DNA of 64,000 nt from Pycnopodia helianthoides (GCA_032158295.1 CM063250.1:1123501-1187500), one strand, 5' to 3'. Numbered from the stretch's first letter, positions 46,508 through 59,816 are shown. A program made the numbers and translations. Notes: generated from the letters alone by a model not told the origin.

Positions 46508-46710
46508 ATCATACAGAGTTGCTTTTACTTTGTGAAGAGGGAGAGGAATTTCTTAAGTGTGTGGTCGAAATTGACGTCATGCTCAAAACACTTGTTCAGT
46601 TGGAATTAACAGGCACTTGTGTCTTGTTAGTTCTGAATAAGCTAAATAAAGATGTGAAAGCAAGTGGGATTGTGAAGACTTCAACCAACAAAGTACTCCC
46701 TGGACAATGA
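46508..46710 (+). CDS. Possible 3'-terminal exon, unrecognised product
   Basis: A good acceptor (ccaattttgtctttcag, ending 46507) leads into a frame open for about 66 codons (HTELLLLCEEGEEFLK...) up to TGA at 46708. An AATAAA at about 46994 with T-rich sequence after it would close a 3' UTR of about 290 bases. The residues are acidic and Leu/Val-rich, then Lys-rich (LNKLNKDVKASGIVK), as in a small helical bundle. I considered a TFIIS-N/LEDGF-type fold but cannot support it. No upstream exon is securely linked; the block at 38607-38792 on the same strand is one possibility. Confidence 0.3.
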
Positions 46711-49700
46711 GTGATAACTCAATGATTGGATCTACTTTAAGGGGGGGGGAGGGGGTTCCTCATTGACATGTTGACCAGTCCTGACTGGTTTCTGTCTGGA
46801 TTCTATCCATGTTTATTATTATCAAACATTCTGTAATGATTTTTCTATTTTTGACTAATGGTTCTCAGTTTTCTGGGGAGTGTACCTCTCAGTATTTATT
46901 AAGCCTGTTCTGTACTAGAGGTATGCATTTCTTTTCTTTTTTTCATCATATAATGCAGTTGAACATTTGAAATGCAATACTTATGTTTTACTAATAAAAC
47001 ATGACAAAAATACTTGATTTCATTTTTTTTATGTAACACATTTTGCTAGGGTTAACAACTGCATAACAACTAGCTATGCACCACAAATGGTTACCAGCTA
47101 GATTGGTGTGAACAAAACATTACAAGTGACTGGTTCCCTGCTAAATTTTGCAAGACAAAGAGAATCTGAGACAAATTGATATTTTTCTCCCCTGTTGAAC
47201 GTAAGCTAAAACTGGGCCTTGCCTGGCGTAGACTTCGAGCTTCACTTTCTCTCTTTGCTTTATTCACATATAATTTGCAGTCAAGACACAGGAAGTTCTT
47301 CACTGTTCACTAGTATCTTGATACAAGATAAATAAAAGGTACTGAGGTCCCTCCTCCGTATGTGACTATCGTTCTTACGCCCCCAAGCTATGTCACTGAG
47401 TACACCGGTATTCTCCTCCCGCCACAATTCCATTCAAGCATTGAATATCAGCTTCTAATTAAAAAAAAAAACTGAACACCAAACGCCGCCTTATTTTACG
47501 GCCCCGAAATTCTCTTTTGACTGCACTGAAGCGTGACTGAGTGGATGTAAAGGACAAAATGGAAAATGACCTCAAGGTGACAAGCACGCAACGCCTGTTG
47601 TATACACCTATTAGTTTGCCAACATTTTTTTATATTTTAGCAATAATGAGTATTGATTTGTTTTTTTCAAAATTAGGTCAGACGACTGCATGGTGCTAGC
47701 AGTCTCATGAATATTTTGGGGGTAAACAAATATTAAATCCTTACCACCTTCCTTTACGGTATGGAGGAAAACCAAAAAGGCCTCAGTTCAAATCAATCGG
47801 TTGAATTCTTTAAACCTATCACCAACATTAGTGTTTTAAAAGCGCACAGTTCTTTGAGATGATTCACTATTGTAAATCGCCTCATTCAAATTCACGCGAT
47901 AAATAATGGAAAAACTTGTTTGATGTCGAGTTGGTACGAGTGCCAGTCACCCTGAGCAACCTTTCTTAAGACATGTAAAACAAATCTTTTATGTAATGGT
48001 AAAATTATGAATCATGTAAAATTCACAAGCCATTACAAGGTGACAACTCAAGAGAAGACGCACCATTCAGTTCTAACACTTGACTCTCGTGTGGGTCAGG
48101 AGCTTCTTCATTGGTTAAGGGTACGTGAGTCTCTACTGAAAACCTGTATAAATAGGAACCTGGCAGGGTAATGACCAGAGGTATGGATGCCACAGTCTCA
48201 TTGCCCCTGTGAAATATCAGGCCTGCCTATTATCAGGAAGTTTTCATGAGTTAGTTTTACGATGATGAGAATGAAGGTGACCCAACCACACACTCACTAC
48301 CACTTAGGACATCACTAACCAAGTTTTTGACTATTGCCAAACTGACTTTCGTTGAATGCGAACATTCACCACTTCACATAGTTAGAATTTATTCCATGAC
48401 CTACATGCATCCAACCTTTTTTAATCTCTCTCTCTCTCTCCCCCCTAATAATGCCAAATGTGGGCACTGATCAAATCCACACAGAGATGTTTTCACAGCC
48501 TAGAATAATTTACACCAAGACTTTCCAATCAGAGGGAGAAAAAGCTATCACGCTTAATGCATCTATCTGACCATCTGGATCAACAGCAAAATGTTCTGCC
48601 CCTAAAACAACCCCCTCATCAATCTAGTTCGGGTTCTCTGGACTGGATAAAAAGACAGATTTCACAACAGGAATCACTGGAGGGGGCAATTTCAACACTC
48701 GCATCTGAACTCCAGAGTCTTCAAATTACATTTGGGCGAAGAGCAAACATCCATTTGCATACTGTTGCCGGTGGCGGCCTGCGAGCCACTTCATTCGAGT
48801 CGGTAATCTTCTGGTAATCAGGTACTTATAGAAGTCAATTTAAGTTAATTGACTCGGTATACAGACCCCAAACAAAGACAGAAACTTTACAATGAAATTA
48901 GCAAAGATGTTCAGGTGGCATGAGTTTGGAAAAGTCATGTTCCCTTGGAATAATTTACCAATGAAAATCTGACATAAAAACACTCAGGTACTTTCAGAAA
49001 CAACTTTTTGGTGGGTTTTGTTTTGAAATTTTCATCCAAGTGAAATGGCTCACTGAAAAAGAGGCCAGAGAAAGATGACATTTTTTGAAGAGAAAGCAAC
49101 TAATTTATATGTGTATCCATCAAAACTACACTTAAGAGACCCATGTGGAAACCTCCAGCTCCCCCTTGAACCTGACTTGTATTCTACTAACAGTTTTCAA
49201 CAAACCACACAACATTGTTATTTGCTTTTATAAATGTATACAGTGCAAAGATTCACATGTACATTTTGGAGTGGGCGTCTCAATAATGTAACTTTTTCAT
49301 TTCGTCCATTCCACGATAAAGTTGTGACTTGCCACTGGGCAGAGTATGTGGGTAGGTGCCACAGAGGGCGCTTTGGGTGGAGCCTGAGCCAAGTCAACCA
49401 TCTGCTGTAATGTTTATCAATGTTATTAGGTGGAGACTACTACCATGGGGGCACAGCCAGCACTTCTGAGTTCCCCAGGTGCCCTCAAGCCGATCGGCCG
49501 AGAAGACAACATGTAATGAGAAACACGGTCGGCTATATTTGTCGACAGTGCTGAAACCCACGAGTGAATTTTGCTGCACAGAAAACACACAGACAAACAA
49601 TACTGGGATATTTTTGGTCACTGAATAATCAAATACAAGAAACACAACAGATTCTGAGAATCCCCTTCAAGCATAAAACAAATAAAAAGGTACACAGAAC

Positions 49701-50008
49701 ATCATTAACCCTCACAACACCCACCTCAACCCCCACCCCTCCCCCAAATCCTCCAAAATTCAAATTCTTGGTGTTGCTTGAGTTCTAGGTCCAAACTAAT
49801 AGTACTTGGAACGGGGCCAAGCACGTACATCTTGTACTACAGGAGGTGTGGGTGTTGAGATCACATCTGCTTAGGGATTTGAGTGGAATTTGGTTAGATT
49901 TCAAACCACAGTGCCTAGGGATCACGAGAAGGAGTTACCTACTGAAACTCCACTGGATAAGCTTTTTGCTACCTTGTGCAACTCAAAATATTTTGAATCA
50001 CATGATAG
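46711..50008. other. Non-coding, no feature seen
   Basis: After the putative polyadenylation signal near 46994 nothing exon-like or repeat-like was recognised apart from a CT run near 48428-48440 and scattered homopolymers. Confidence 0.4.
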
Positions 50009-50153
50009 TTAGGCCGCGTCCAAATTGGCAGCTACAGCTACGGCTAGGGTTGGATAGCTGCGTCATCATGCGCTGAAGTATACAACACCCATAGCAAAAC
50101 TCTTAGCAACAGTCCAAGCCGTAGCTGTAGCCGCCAATTTGGTTACGGCCATA
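50009..50153. repeat. 'GCTACAGCTACGGC' inverted-repeat MITE, copy 3 (best preserved)
   Basis: 'ggccgcgtccaaattggcag' plus 'ctacagctacggct' on the left is inverted on the right as 'agccgtagctgtagccgcca' plus 'atttggttacggcc'. 'gcgtcatcatgcgctgaagt' and 'ctcttagcaacagtc' in the middle match the 7247 copy. The stem is about 33 bases. Confidence 0.8.
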
Positions 50154-52660
50154 CATTAACATGCAAATTCAGTAACAAACAATTTTGATCCGCTGTCAAT
50201 AACAAAAACAAGGGATTTAAAGGTCTCAGACAAAATTTCAAACATGCTCGATACTTTATGATACATTAAATCAAAGGTGGGAAGAAAACAAACCTAAATC
50301 CAAACTTTCCACTTCTCGATTGAGATCATGCAAAAGTTGGGGGGGGGGCGGGGGGAAAAAACAAAAAACTGAACCACCCGGTGGTTCTTCTTAGAATCAA
50401 CACATTTTCTCAAGTCTTCAGAGAAATTCATCCGATGATGCCGCTGCTCATCCTCAAGACATTTTTACTCTGAGTGATGTGGCCATTTCTTTCCCAGGTG
50501 TTACAACAACTGAGACATTCTTGGACTAAATCAAGGCATGTAGAATAAAACCCTTTAAGAACAAGGACAAGTGAGTTCCGCATGCTCTGGGGATCCTTCA
50601 GTTATTCCTCCAACTCTCTCCTTTCTTTTCTTGTTTTTTCTCTTGAGGTGAGATGAGGACTGGCACATCAAAATCACTGTTCTTCAGTAAATGGATTCTG
50701 TCCTTGAGAACAGCTCTCATCTCACGTCTTTAACCAGGGAGTTAATGCTCAACGCTGTTGGTGCACACAACACGCATTGAACCTGAAGCCATTTGGGATT
50801 GGCCTGGGGCATTTAGTGCACAAATTTGATTAGGTTTTTTTTTTTTTTTTTCAGGATATTTATCTCAAATAAATATTGTTGAGGCTAGCTTGTTTACTGA
50901 ATCCATCCAAGTTGGGAATCGTAGGGAGATGTCGAACTACTTTATCGGAGCTACACTTAACGTTACTAATCCCTTAATTAATTTTTTTTATAGCTTAGTA
51001 TATTTGTTTTAATTCTAAAAAAATTTCTCTTCAACAAATTTTGACCAAGACTGGAATCATTTTTAGAAATGTATGATTGCACTTAAATTTGCTAGGAGAT
51101 GGTCAAGAATGTTTTAATTTCTTGTCACACACAGTGAACATTAATTTTGAAAAGGAAAACAAAAAATTAAAAAATTATACAATGACTTTAAAATGTCAAA
51201 ATTTTGAATTTTTGTTGTTTGTTTGTTAGGAGTTCATTCAAAGTGTTAGCTACTGCACCCCTGGAAAGCTTTTTTTTTTAATATTAATTCTGAAGTATGA
51301 AAACGTCAGCCTCTTTACTCTCCCCATAGATGTCCGAATAACAGAGGCTCATAACCGAAGGTTTTTACACCTACGTACAACGGTGCGAGAGTCACACAAT
51401 TCAAAATGACCAAACACATTATATGTAGGATTGCTACATACATAGAAAAACCTCATTTCCCCCAACCCACCGTCATCGCCAGACCACTTTCCTCACGACG
51501 ACGTGAAAAGGCCACCGGCAATTACCGTCTACCGGTTTGACAGCAAGACATTAGGCAACCGGAAGGAGGACAGCAACATGGGGGAAGAAAACCATGGAAG
51601 AGAAGGAGCAAGGCCCTGACGGGAAACGCAAAACTGTGAGATCTCTGCCAAATGGCCACGGACATGACGGAATGATTTAAGAGGACGCGAAGACCCCTCG
51701 GGGCAGAGAAGCTTGAATGGACATCCGAGGTACTGGTGCAAAAGTCGCAGGCAGGAAGATTTTCCAGGACTGATAACGTCACTTGAGGACTGAGGACTGC
51801 CAAGTACAAATAGGTCATCGACTACTGGAAGATGAGGTTCCTTTTCTTTGTGACGTTTAAATCCATGTAAGTGGTGCAACGATCCTGGGCCGGGGTACAA
51901 TCTTGTCAATGAGTAGAATTTACTTTGGTTTCAAAGAAACTTGCGACAATGGACTCGTAAAAAATCAAATAGAATCTGAAAGTGCTTTCCTTCAGCTACT
52001 TATAATTGTAAAGAGTTCTGAATTTTAACTGACTGCTTTGATCATCAAACTAGATGAACATTCATGAGTTCTGAGCGCAAGTTGCACGAAGCACTCCTTG
52101 TTTTGATGCTACATGAGCATGTATGTATTCAAGATAAATATGTATACAGCTTCGACATCATTCCTTGAAAAATAAAAAGGTGGAATAACCCCAACTTCGT
52201 ACTTTCACCTGGAAGGAAGGTGTGCCGCCGTTTCCTGTCTGAACTACCTTTTTTTTCTGATGCTAATATCTCAGGATCATATTGTCCTTGTCCTAAACAA
52301 TTTTTCTCTCAGACTAAAAATGATAGTTCAAATTGATGCTCTACAAAAAAACCCTCAGGGGGTGTAAAGTCGAGGATAAAGCGAGTGGGTTAGGATCAAA
52401 TCTAAGTGCAAATGCAGTCAAGAGAGAAGCTTTAATAGAGTTGATCCTACACACCTCTTCAAGTTGTTGTTTTACTTTTCATCCAATTAAGAGCCCACGT
52501 TTTTTTTTTGTTTTTTTTTCATTGCAGTTTTGAAAGTTTCATCCTCAGTTTTTATAAATAAATCTAGTCAAGAAAGTGAAGCCTGATCTCTTCACGTTCT
52601 TTCCCGAACCACAAAATCTCTAATCGCATCAAGCATCAAGAGAAAACTTTTGCTCAGACT
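50154..52660. other. Non-coding, no secure feature
   Basis: Homopolymers (G near 50340, T18 near 50835) and one minus-strand region at 51522-51909 with frames of about 100-126 codons in two phases. This last was weighed as a decayed reverse-transcriptase fragment and not accepted. Confidence 0.4.
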
Positions 52661-52911
52661 GGGCCAATTTCACAGAGCTGCTTATCGATAAACACATTTT
52701 TCTGCTTACTTTAGCAGAAACTAGCAAGAAAATTAGGCGGCCAGCTTGCGGGTTTACCTTTGATTTTCGTTGTCATGTCATTTATTTCTTTTACAAGGTA
52801 AGCCCCAGAAAGTTAGCATTCCTGTTTCCCACGCTTACGGTTAGCAGGCTATGAAATGGAAATCCCACAGTAAGCACAAAATCGTCCGTTAAGCAGCTCT
52901 ATGATATTGGG
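52661..52911 (+). repeat. Hairpin MITE, 'GGGCCCAATTTCAT' family, copy 4 (longest)
   Basis: Starts 'gggccaatttcacagagctg' and ends 'aagcagctctatgatattgg'. Longer than the other copies, with an extra GC-rich middle ('ggcggccagcttgcgggttt'). Confidence 0.7.
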
Positions 52912-55820
52912 TGCAGAACTTTATTGACAAAGTTTAAGACACAGGTATGATCTGACAGAACCCATCATATCTAATAACTTTACTTGTCCCCAAATCACCT
53001 CTGCTTATTAACATTGCCGTCAAACCAAAATCAGCTCATTAACAGACTCCCTAACAAAACATAAACAGTTGTGTTTTCCCTAAAACCCGACTATTTGATC
53101 AAATATTCATAGGTTGTTTATGTCGATTAAAAACTTTTAAGGATGAAAATTTGATTAACTTACCACAAAAATTCAATAGAAATTGAATGGTTTACCCTTT
53201 AATTGAGGCTTTGCATATTATAACCCTGTGGGAGCTGAGATTAGTCTAACTACGGCGCGTTGTCCCCGAGGACTGCGCCAACACTTGGTGCCCATTACTT
53301 CAGTCTTTCGGAACGCTTACTCAAGCACTACATTCTCTCCCCTCTAAACATTTTGTGCCACCGAAGTGGTGTTGACTCACATCTTTTGTGACTAAACCCA
53401 TGGCTGCTCAAATACTAAGTATAACATCAGGCAATCATCAGTGCATCGGGGTTTTCAACGAACTGGAAGTGGGAATGAAATTTTAGTTTATTGAGACAAT
53501 ATTTGTCAAAAAGTGTCCAGTGTGATGTGACAAAACAGGATGTGTCTGGAAAATGAGTTTGCTCTTCGTCAAGAGAACATAACTTCCTGCATCTCCAGGA
53601 TGTCACCTCATCAAGCTGCATGGTATGAGGTACAAGACTCCGCTAATCCCTAGGTCTACAATATGAACTTGTCTGAATTTCCAGAGATGATTCACGTACT
53701 CTCTACATTACCATATCATATTTTTTATACAAGTTTTTGTTTAAAAAATGCAGCATAAGCTATTTCCTTTCAGTGTGGGTACCTCACTTTATTGTTATTG
53801 GAGCAATCGCCATGACCACCATGGTGGATACTTTGTACCAGCATTATATTACACAAGACGTAAATTGAATTATTACTTCCTACAAATATACTAGGCAAGG
53901 TAATTCTTTACCTTCCCCCTGCCCCGTAAAATTAAGGGGTAACCCTGTTGAACACAAGGTAAAGATCACTTTAACTGCAATCAGCTGAGTTTTAATCCAA
54001 CTATACACAAGAACTCAAACCTTCCCTACACCACAAGGCCCTACAGCATCCGATAACACAAACCACTATTCTCAATTGACTGTAGTTTTTACATAAGGGC
54101 ACTTCTAACAGCCTGTATGTTGTTTTTCTTGTATCAATGGCAAAAAATATTATAATAATAACAATGAAAAAAAAAAACAGTTTGTTTTACTTGATTTTCA
54201 TCATGTGGATTTGAATTCACACTTGCCCTCACGTGGTTTAAAATACTATGAATTATTTTCACATCGTAAATTCATGCTTGATTCAGAGAGTTATTCTCTC
54301 ATAAAAATGATGAAAAGGAACTTTCTCTTTCTGGGACAGCACAGCGCAGGGCTGGGGGGGTGGGGGGGAGGCATTTACCGCCTACGTCAATTTGTTATTT
54401 CTTTTTTGAGTAGGATTAACTTGTCATCTTCACCAAATCTCCCCAGCCGTCGTACTTCATTACGCTCGCCATGAAAAGAACGAGGGAGTGTATGATTGGA
54501 AAGTGCTACCACCATTTCATCACATACCACTCACTATGATGTCTGGACATAGAAATTGACTTACAACTCGCAAAAAAAAAAAAAAAAAAAAAAAACCTGT
54601 CAATCCCCTGCGAACAAGACTCCATTAAGATTCTGAAATGAACTCCATATTTGAAATTGAATGATACAAATTTGATAATAGATTAGTCTTCTCCCACTGT
54701 GCAGCTTTCTGTGGGGAAGTAATTTGCTGTATCAAGCCTTTCCAAGTGTCAAACTCCCACAGAGGTTTAAACTAATTGCACCCAAATTATCATAATTTGT
54801 TTCTTACCCACTGAAGAAATTGGAAGAATTGGTGTAAAACTGTAAGGGGGAGTAGAAGTAGGGGGAGGGGTTTCAATAAAAACATTATATTGTAAATTCA
54901 AATGAAAATGTAATCTTGCCAAAGGGTTCAACAATTAAATCAAACTACACACTCCCCAACTTTTTCAAAGGGGATCAGGTTGGCAGATCAATGTTTTTCA
55001 CCACGGTGGACCCAGGTGTGATTGCTGCCTTAGACCACAGCTTCACATGTGGATTGGCTTTTCAGTCCCTAACTAATTAGCTTGTATTCTTCCCATTACG
55101 TTTGTTGTTTCCCTCCCTCCCACATCTATGCTGAACATTTTCTTCAAGGTCTTTTCTTCAAAAATGTCTAATGGTCACAAAGCGAGGATCCTTGGGCTTC
55201 AATTCTAGAAATAGATACTAAATAATCACAAACCCTAATATGAAGTATTGATTTCAGATGAGTTATCGACTAAAATAATCTCTCCGACAAGGGAAAAAAC
55301 ACTGCCCTCTAGTGGCCAGTGTTGTGACCACACAAGACCATAAACATCCTTGTTTATCACTAGATCAACCTTCAGAAAAACAATCCTCATTTTTTGGCAG
55401 AATCGTTGGCACAACAAGAACCAGCTTACGGGGAAAAAACTATCAACTGCATGTTCCATTAGTACATCAATTCCGTTGAAAGTAGTGGCTGGTATTCCCT
55501 GTGACGTTACAGCCCTCGGTGTCAGGGGGATGGGGGCAATTTGTTCCCGCTAGTAATGTGTACATCACACTGTCATGACAACATGGCAAATGGGAGTAGG
55601 ATTTGCAACTTTGGCAAAATAGCCTTTTCTATCCTTCAGGCATCAGCATTATCGTCACAAAACACTGTACTTAAACAGGAAATCTTTTAGTCTGATGTTT
55701 AGCTTGAATAGTTAGAAACTAGGGATTGGGATTTGAAGTTTAGACTTTTCCAAGAACCACTGCTGTATGTACATAAACTCTTTAGGCATTCAGCTTTGTT
55801 CCTTATGTGTGTGTTTTATT
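52912..55820. other. Non-coding, homopolymers only
   Basis: Contains an A24 run at 54572-54595 and G-rich patches near 54353-54369 and 54845-54870. No gene was recognised. Confidence 0.4.
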
Positions 55821-56183
55821 TGATCAGCTTCTATGCCTGTTTTCTTGATCAGCTTCTATGCCTGTTTTTCTTGATTAGCTTCTATGCCTGTTTTTCTTGA
55901 TCAGCTTCTATGCCTGTTTTTCTTGATTAGCTTCTATGCCTGTTTTTCTTGATTAGCTTCTATGCCTGTTTTTCTTGATCAGCTTCTATGCCTGTTTTTC
56001 TTGATTAGCTTCTATGCCTGTTTTCTTGATTAGCTTCTATGCCTGTTTTTCTTGATCAGCTTCTATGCCTGTTTTTCTTGATTTAGCTTCTATGCCTGTT
56101 TTTCTTGATTAGCTTCTATGCCTGTTTTTCTTGATCAGCTTCTATGCCTGTTTTCTTGATTAGCTTCTATGCCTGTTTTTCTT
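55821..56183 (+). repeat. Minisatellite, 14 copies of a 25-27 bp unit
   Basis: The unit is ttgattagcttctatgcctg followed by tttttc. Copies differ at one position (gatCagc or gatTagc) and in the T-run length (four or five T). One copy has an extra T (gatttagc). The C/T variants are interspersed, not blocked, suggesting gene-conversion-like shuffling or multi-unit duplication. Confidence 0.97.
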
Positions 56184-56637
56184 CATCCCAACACCCTCTC
56201 CCTCAATACTCTCCTTCAAACTCTACCTCTGCACATCTTATCCATGAAAAAATGATTGTGTGAAATTATCATCGACATTTAAAAGTATTCCTACATGTCT
56301 AGTCAATCTATAGTATAGTCCTTAGAAGTCCATTCAAAGCCTTTTCTGACTTCTATCAATTTCATCAGTCAGCTCCCCCTCACCCAATACAAATACATCA
56401 TTCCCAGTCAAGCTCAAAATCTCCCTTCTCTCTATTACTGTAGTAGACGTCCCTGGTTCTTGTTTACAACCACTACCTTGTACCCTTTGTCAGCATTCAT
56501 AAGGCATTCATGATGAGCCCCCCAATTCGCCATGACGTCGTTACCAGTGTTACTGACGTCATACTCTATAAGGAGTTAATGCCAAGACTCTTCCGCTCAT
56601 TGTCCGCAGATTCAAGGCTGCTCTGAGGAAACGTGAG

Positions 56638-56640
<3 letters not shown>

Positions 56641-56687
<47 letters not shown>
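56641..56687 (+). repeat. (CT)n microsatellite
   Basis: An uninterrupted CT run of 43 bases followed by cctctc. Confidence 0.97.
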
Positions 56688-57319
56688 CAAGTTAATTGAG
56701 CACAACAACACTGTTTGTTTATCATTTGCAATTTATGTTTTTTGAATATAAATTGATATTACACGCAAAGCATCCTAATGACCAAAGTATTTGAATAACA
56801 AGTCTGCGATAAATAAAAGATGACATTTAAAATGAGAAACAACACAAGTAAACAACCTTTATAGAAAATACATCTACAGTTCAGTTCTTGTAAGCAAATC
56901 GTGATGTTTTCCCCCTCATCAATTATTTCCAGTTGATGACATGTGATAAATAACTCTGACTGTTGTTCCCAAAATAATTGTGTTTTCCTGGAAATGTCTT
57001 TAAACTCGTTTATTTCGGCTTTAAAAAGACTTAAAGAAGTACATGTCTGTATTTTGACTATATTTTGCAAAATGTCAATATCATATTGCAGGAAGCTCCT
57101 TGATAAATGACATACATACTTGTAGCATTTTAAGGTCAGTCAGTGACTTGCAATGGATCATTAATTCGCAGAGTTATGAGGCATGACATATTACGATGAC
57201 TGCTCTACTTGTATTTTCCGACAACCCTATGTTCTGATAACCATTCCAGAGATTTTATGTTATCCAGCAAAGTTAGATTTTTTCTGTATTTAGCAGCCTT
57301 GTGTGCATGACAATATATA

Positions 57320-57620
57320 TGTTCACAGATTTACAAATAACTTACACGGAATAAAGATGGTCTTGAAATATTTTTGCTTGAAAGGCTACAGTTTTGAGAA
57401 ATTAGTAAAATATTTAGTTTTGATCCCACAAGTCCAAAACCAGATGTTTAAAAACAGTGATGTTTTGGGGGGGGTTTTTTTCTCACTATTTTTTTTTGAC
57501 TCCGATAACCGATTAAAGCTTAAACTTTCACAGGTTTGTTATTTCATGTATACGTTGGAACGCACAAAGTGCTGAAACTGGTCTTTGACAAAACATTGTC
57601 TGCATTCTGTTAGCTGCTAC
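57320..57620 (+). mobile_element. Diverged relative of the T2-type MITE at 40413
   Basis: 'cagatttacaaataacttac' then 'ttgaaatatttttgcttgaa', and at the other end 'ttcacaggtttgttatttca' then 'cacaaagtgctgaaactg', match the 40469-40560 and 40710-40770 parts of the intact element in order. The terminal inverted repeats are not recognisable. Confidence 0.6.
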
Positions 57621-58369
57621 TCCTAAAAAGTTAATTAGTTTTTTGCAAGATCTCCTTTTTCTTCTTAGTTTGTTTTGTCTGCATGTAGCAAAAATTGTTG
57701 CCTAAGGCAGTTTAACAGTGAGGGCCTGAAGGCAATTTTCCCCTTCAACCACAAAGAAACAGATTGATTAATGTATTTGATTTCGACATGACAAATGTGT
57801 GGTGAACAGCGTAAAATCATAATCGCGGTAATGCAGGCACGCCGTTGGACTATGTCCACAACTAATGAGACAGTACTAAATGGGCCAGATTGATGGTTTG
57901 TGTTACCTGTGAAACAGATTAAACAAACAAAATACCGTTACATTGTTGAAAACAATAATGCATACAAAATGATGCATGGTATAAAAATACCCCCCCCCCC
58001 AAAAAAAAGAAGCTTTTCTTAGAAATGGTGAACACCCAATTCTGAATGAGTGTGGTACAATTGTACCATGGTTTGCTCATCTGGAGGTTGGTATGCAAAA
58101 GCTTGCCCCGACCAAAGTGACATAGCAACTGTCTCTACAGTCTGAAAAAATAAAATTCAAGCGGTAACCACTGACTGAAGTCGTTGTACCAGACATCAAT
58201 CAAATCTAACCAGCAAGTGGCTTATTGCCATGGTAACATCAAATTTCACAACACAATTTCAGATTGATCAGCCCAAAAACAAAGGATAAGGTAATCTCAT
58301 TTATTGATATGAATGAATGGCAGCTGCTGGATAATTCTTCATAATACCTCCACCCTTCTTCTCCATCAA

Positions 58370-58441
58370 GGAAGGATAAGTACCACACCCATAGGCGAGC
58401 CTTGGAGGATGGATAAGTACCACACCCATAGGCGAGCCTCG
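58370..58441 (+). repeat. Two-copy tandem repeat, 37-bp period
   Basis: 'ggataagtaccacacccata' followed by 'ggcgagcct' occurs twice with identical sequence over about 30 bases. Confidence 0.9.
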
Positions 58442-58791
58442 ACTCATTCAAAAAAGGCTTATTTTATTGCTTTGTCAATTTTCCACATTAATTTTACGTT
58501 TTCCTTAGTTCCTCTTTCCCAAAGGCTTTGAGATTTCTCAGCAGTAACAAAAAAACTGACAAGGCCAAGCAGGTGTTGCAGGGGTCAGGAGAGGAAGCTC
58601 CCCTCTTCCCCCTGAAGGAAGAGCTTTGGTAGTTTTCAAGGAAAGACTCTGATCGGGACGCCGCTTGATCAAAGGGGGAGTAATGCCCTGGCTTAGTGCA
58701 GAATTGTTGTGCATGCTTGAATACAACCATTGCAAACAACCTACAACACATGCAGGATAGGATAGGTTTGTCAAAAGGCTTAGAAAGTGCA

Positions 58792-58952
58792 GGGCCAAAT
58801 TTCAGAGGGGGGAGGAGATATTTCAGGAAACATTGCTTTAAAATTTTCTGCAGGGTAAAAATAAGCAGGATACCTGTCAAACGGTACACTGGCTGGTAAC
58901 CATATTCTGGTAAGCATTATTTTTTTTGAAGCAGCTCTATGAAATTGGGCCC
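58792..58952 (+). repeat. Hairpin MITE, 'GGGCCCAATTTCAT' family, copy 5
   Basis: Ends with 'gcagctctatgaaattgggc' then 'cc', the inverse of the family start. The start itself (gggccaaatttcag) is interrupted by a G-rich insertion. The core 'ctggtaaccatattctggta' is intact. Confidence 0.75.
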
Positions 58953-59689
58953 TAGTTAATTGTGTAAGCTACATAAAAGCTTATTTCACTGTGTTGTTCT
59001 CTGCATTCTGAATGAACTTTTAACTCAACCTTAGGTTGTCCTACTGTTCTGGCTGGTCCCCAACCCATCAAAGAACTCCACAACATGGAACCTCAACACC
59101 AACATGTCTGGAATGAGGTTGATAAGGATGTGTGGTTTGGGGATAGAGGAAGCAAATCCATCAAACTCAAGCATATTATGAGCTGCATTTTTTTTTAAAG
59201 TGGAGTGATTGAAAAATTCCTACACTGTGTAATTCAAGGTACTAGATAACAGTGTTATATCCACATGTGGGTCACCATCACACTTCATTTTGTCAAACTG
59301 CTGTAGGAAACAGTGTAATTGACAGCGAGTGTCCCCTGACAACAAAACTGTTTCCATCTTGGGAAAAACACATCAGCAACTAAATTGCATAATGTCTGTG
59401 ATTACAAAAAGAAAATTCACATTCCTTCCTTGACATTTGATCAATATGACCTCATGAGACCTAAGAGCAGGGTAAATTTAGGACCTTCAGTAATGAGACA
59501 TTCTCTTTGTCAATGAAAATCAATCATCTAAGTGTGAAGAGCAAGGAGACCGTCTTGAAGCCATTAACCTCCGCTGCCCCCAAGGAATCTATCCCAATCC
59601 AACAGAAACAAATGGGACTTTTTGAGGGACTTGGTGTTAATTGTGTAACCTACATGATGAGAGTAAGGAGTCTTGTTCTCCTGGTTCTA

Positions 59690-59816
59690 AAACACAAAAC
59701 TCTAGTTCCAGTAGCCACGTCATTCGAGTACAGGTTCCAATCCTGGTCATGGAAGTAGTGTTCTTGAGCAAGATACTTTTAAAATGCTTCTCATCACACA
59801 GGGATTTAAAAGGAAC
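59690..59816 (+). mobile_element. Degenerate Leu-type SINE fragment
   Basis: 'caggttccaatcctggtcat' corresponds to the B box and the following bases of the SINE at 1830, and 'ttcttgagcaagatactttt' to its body. The A box is lost. It runs directly into the array at 59817. Confidence 0.5.

Noticed and set aside
51522..51909. Minus-strand frames containing VVDDLFVLG, resembling the reverse-transcriptase xxDD motif of DIRS-type elements
   Set aside because: The neighbouring reverse-transcriptase blocks could not be found in any phase without assuming several frameshifts. A short motif alone does not support the call.
58494..58889. 131-codon minus-strand frame
   Set aside because: Part of it is the hairpin MITE at 58792-58952. 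The rest shows no domain and overlaps another frame in a different phase.
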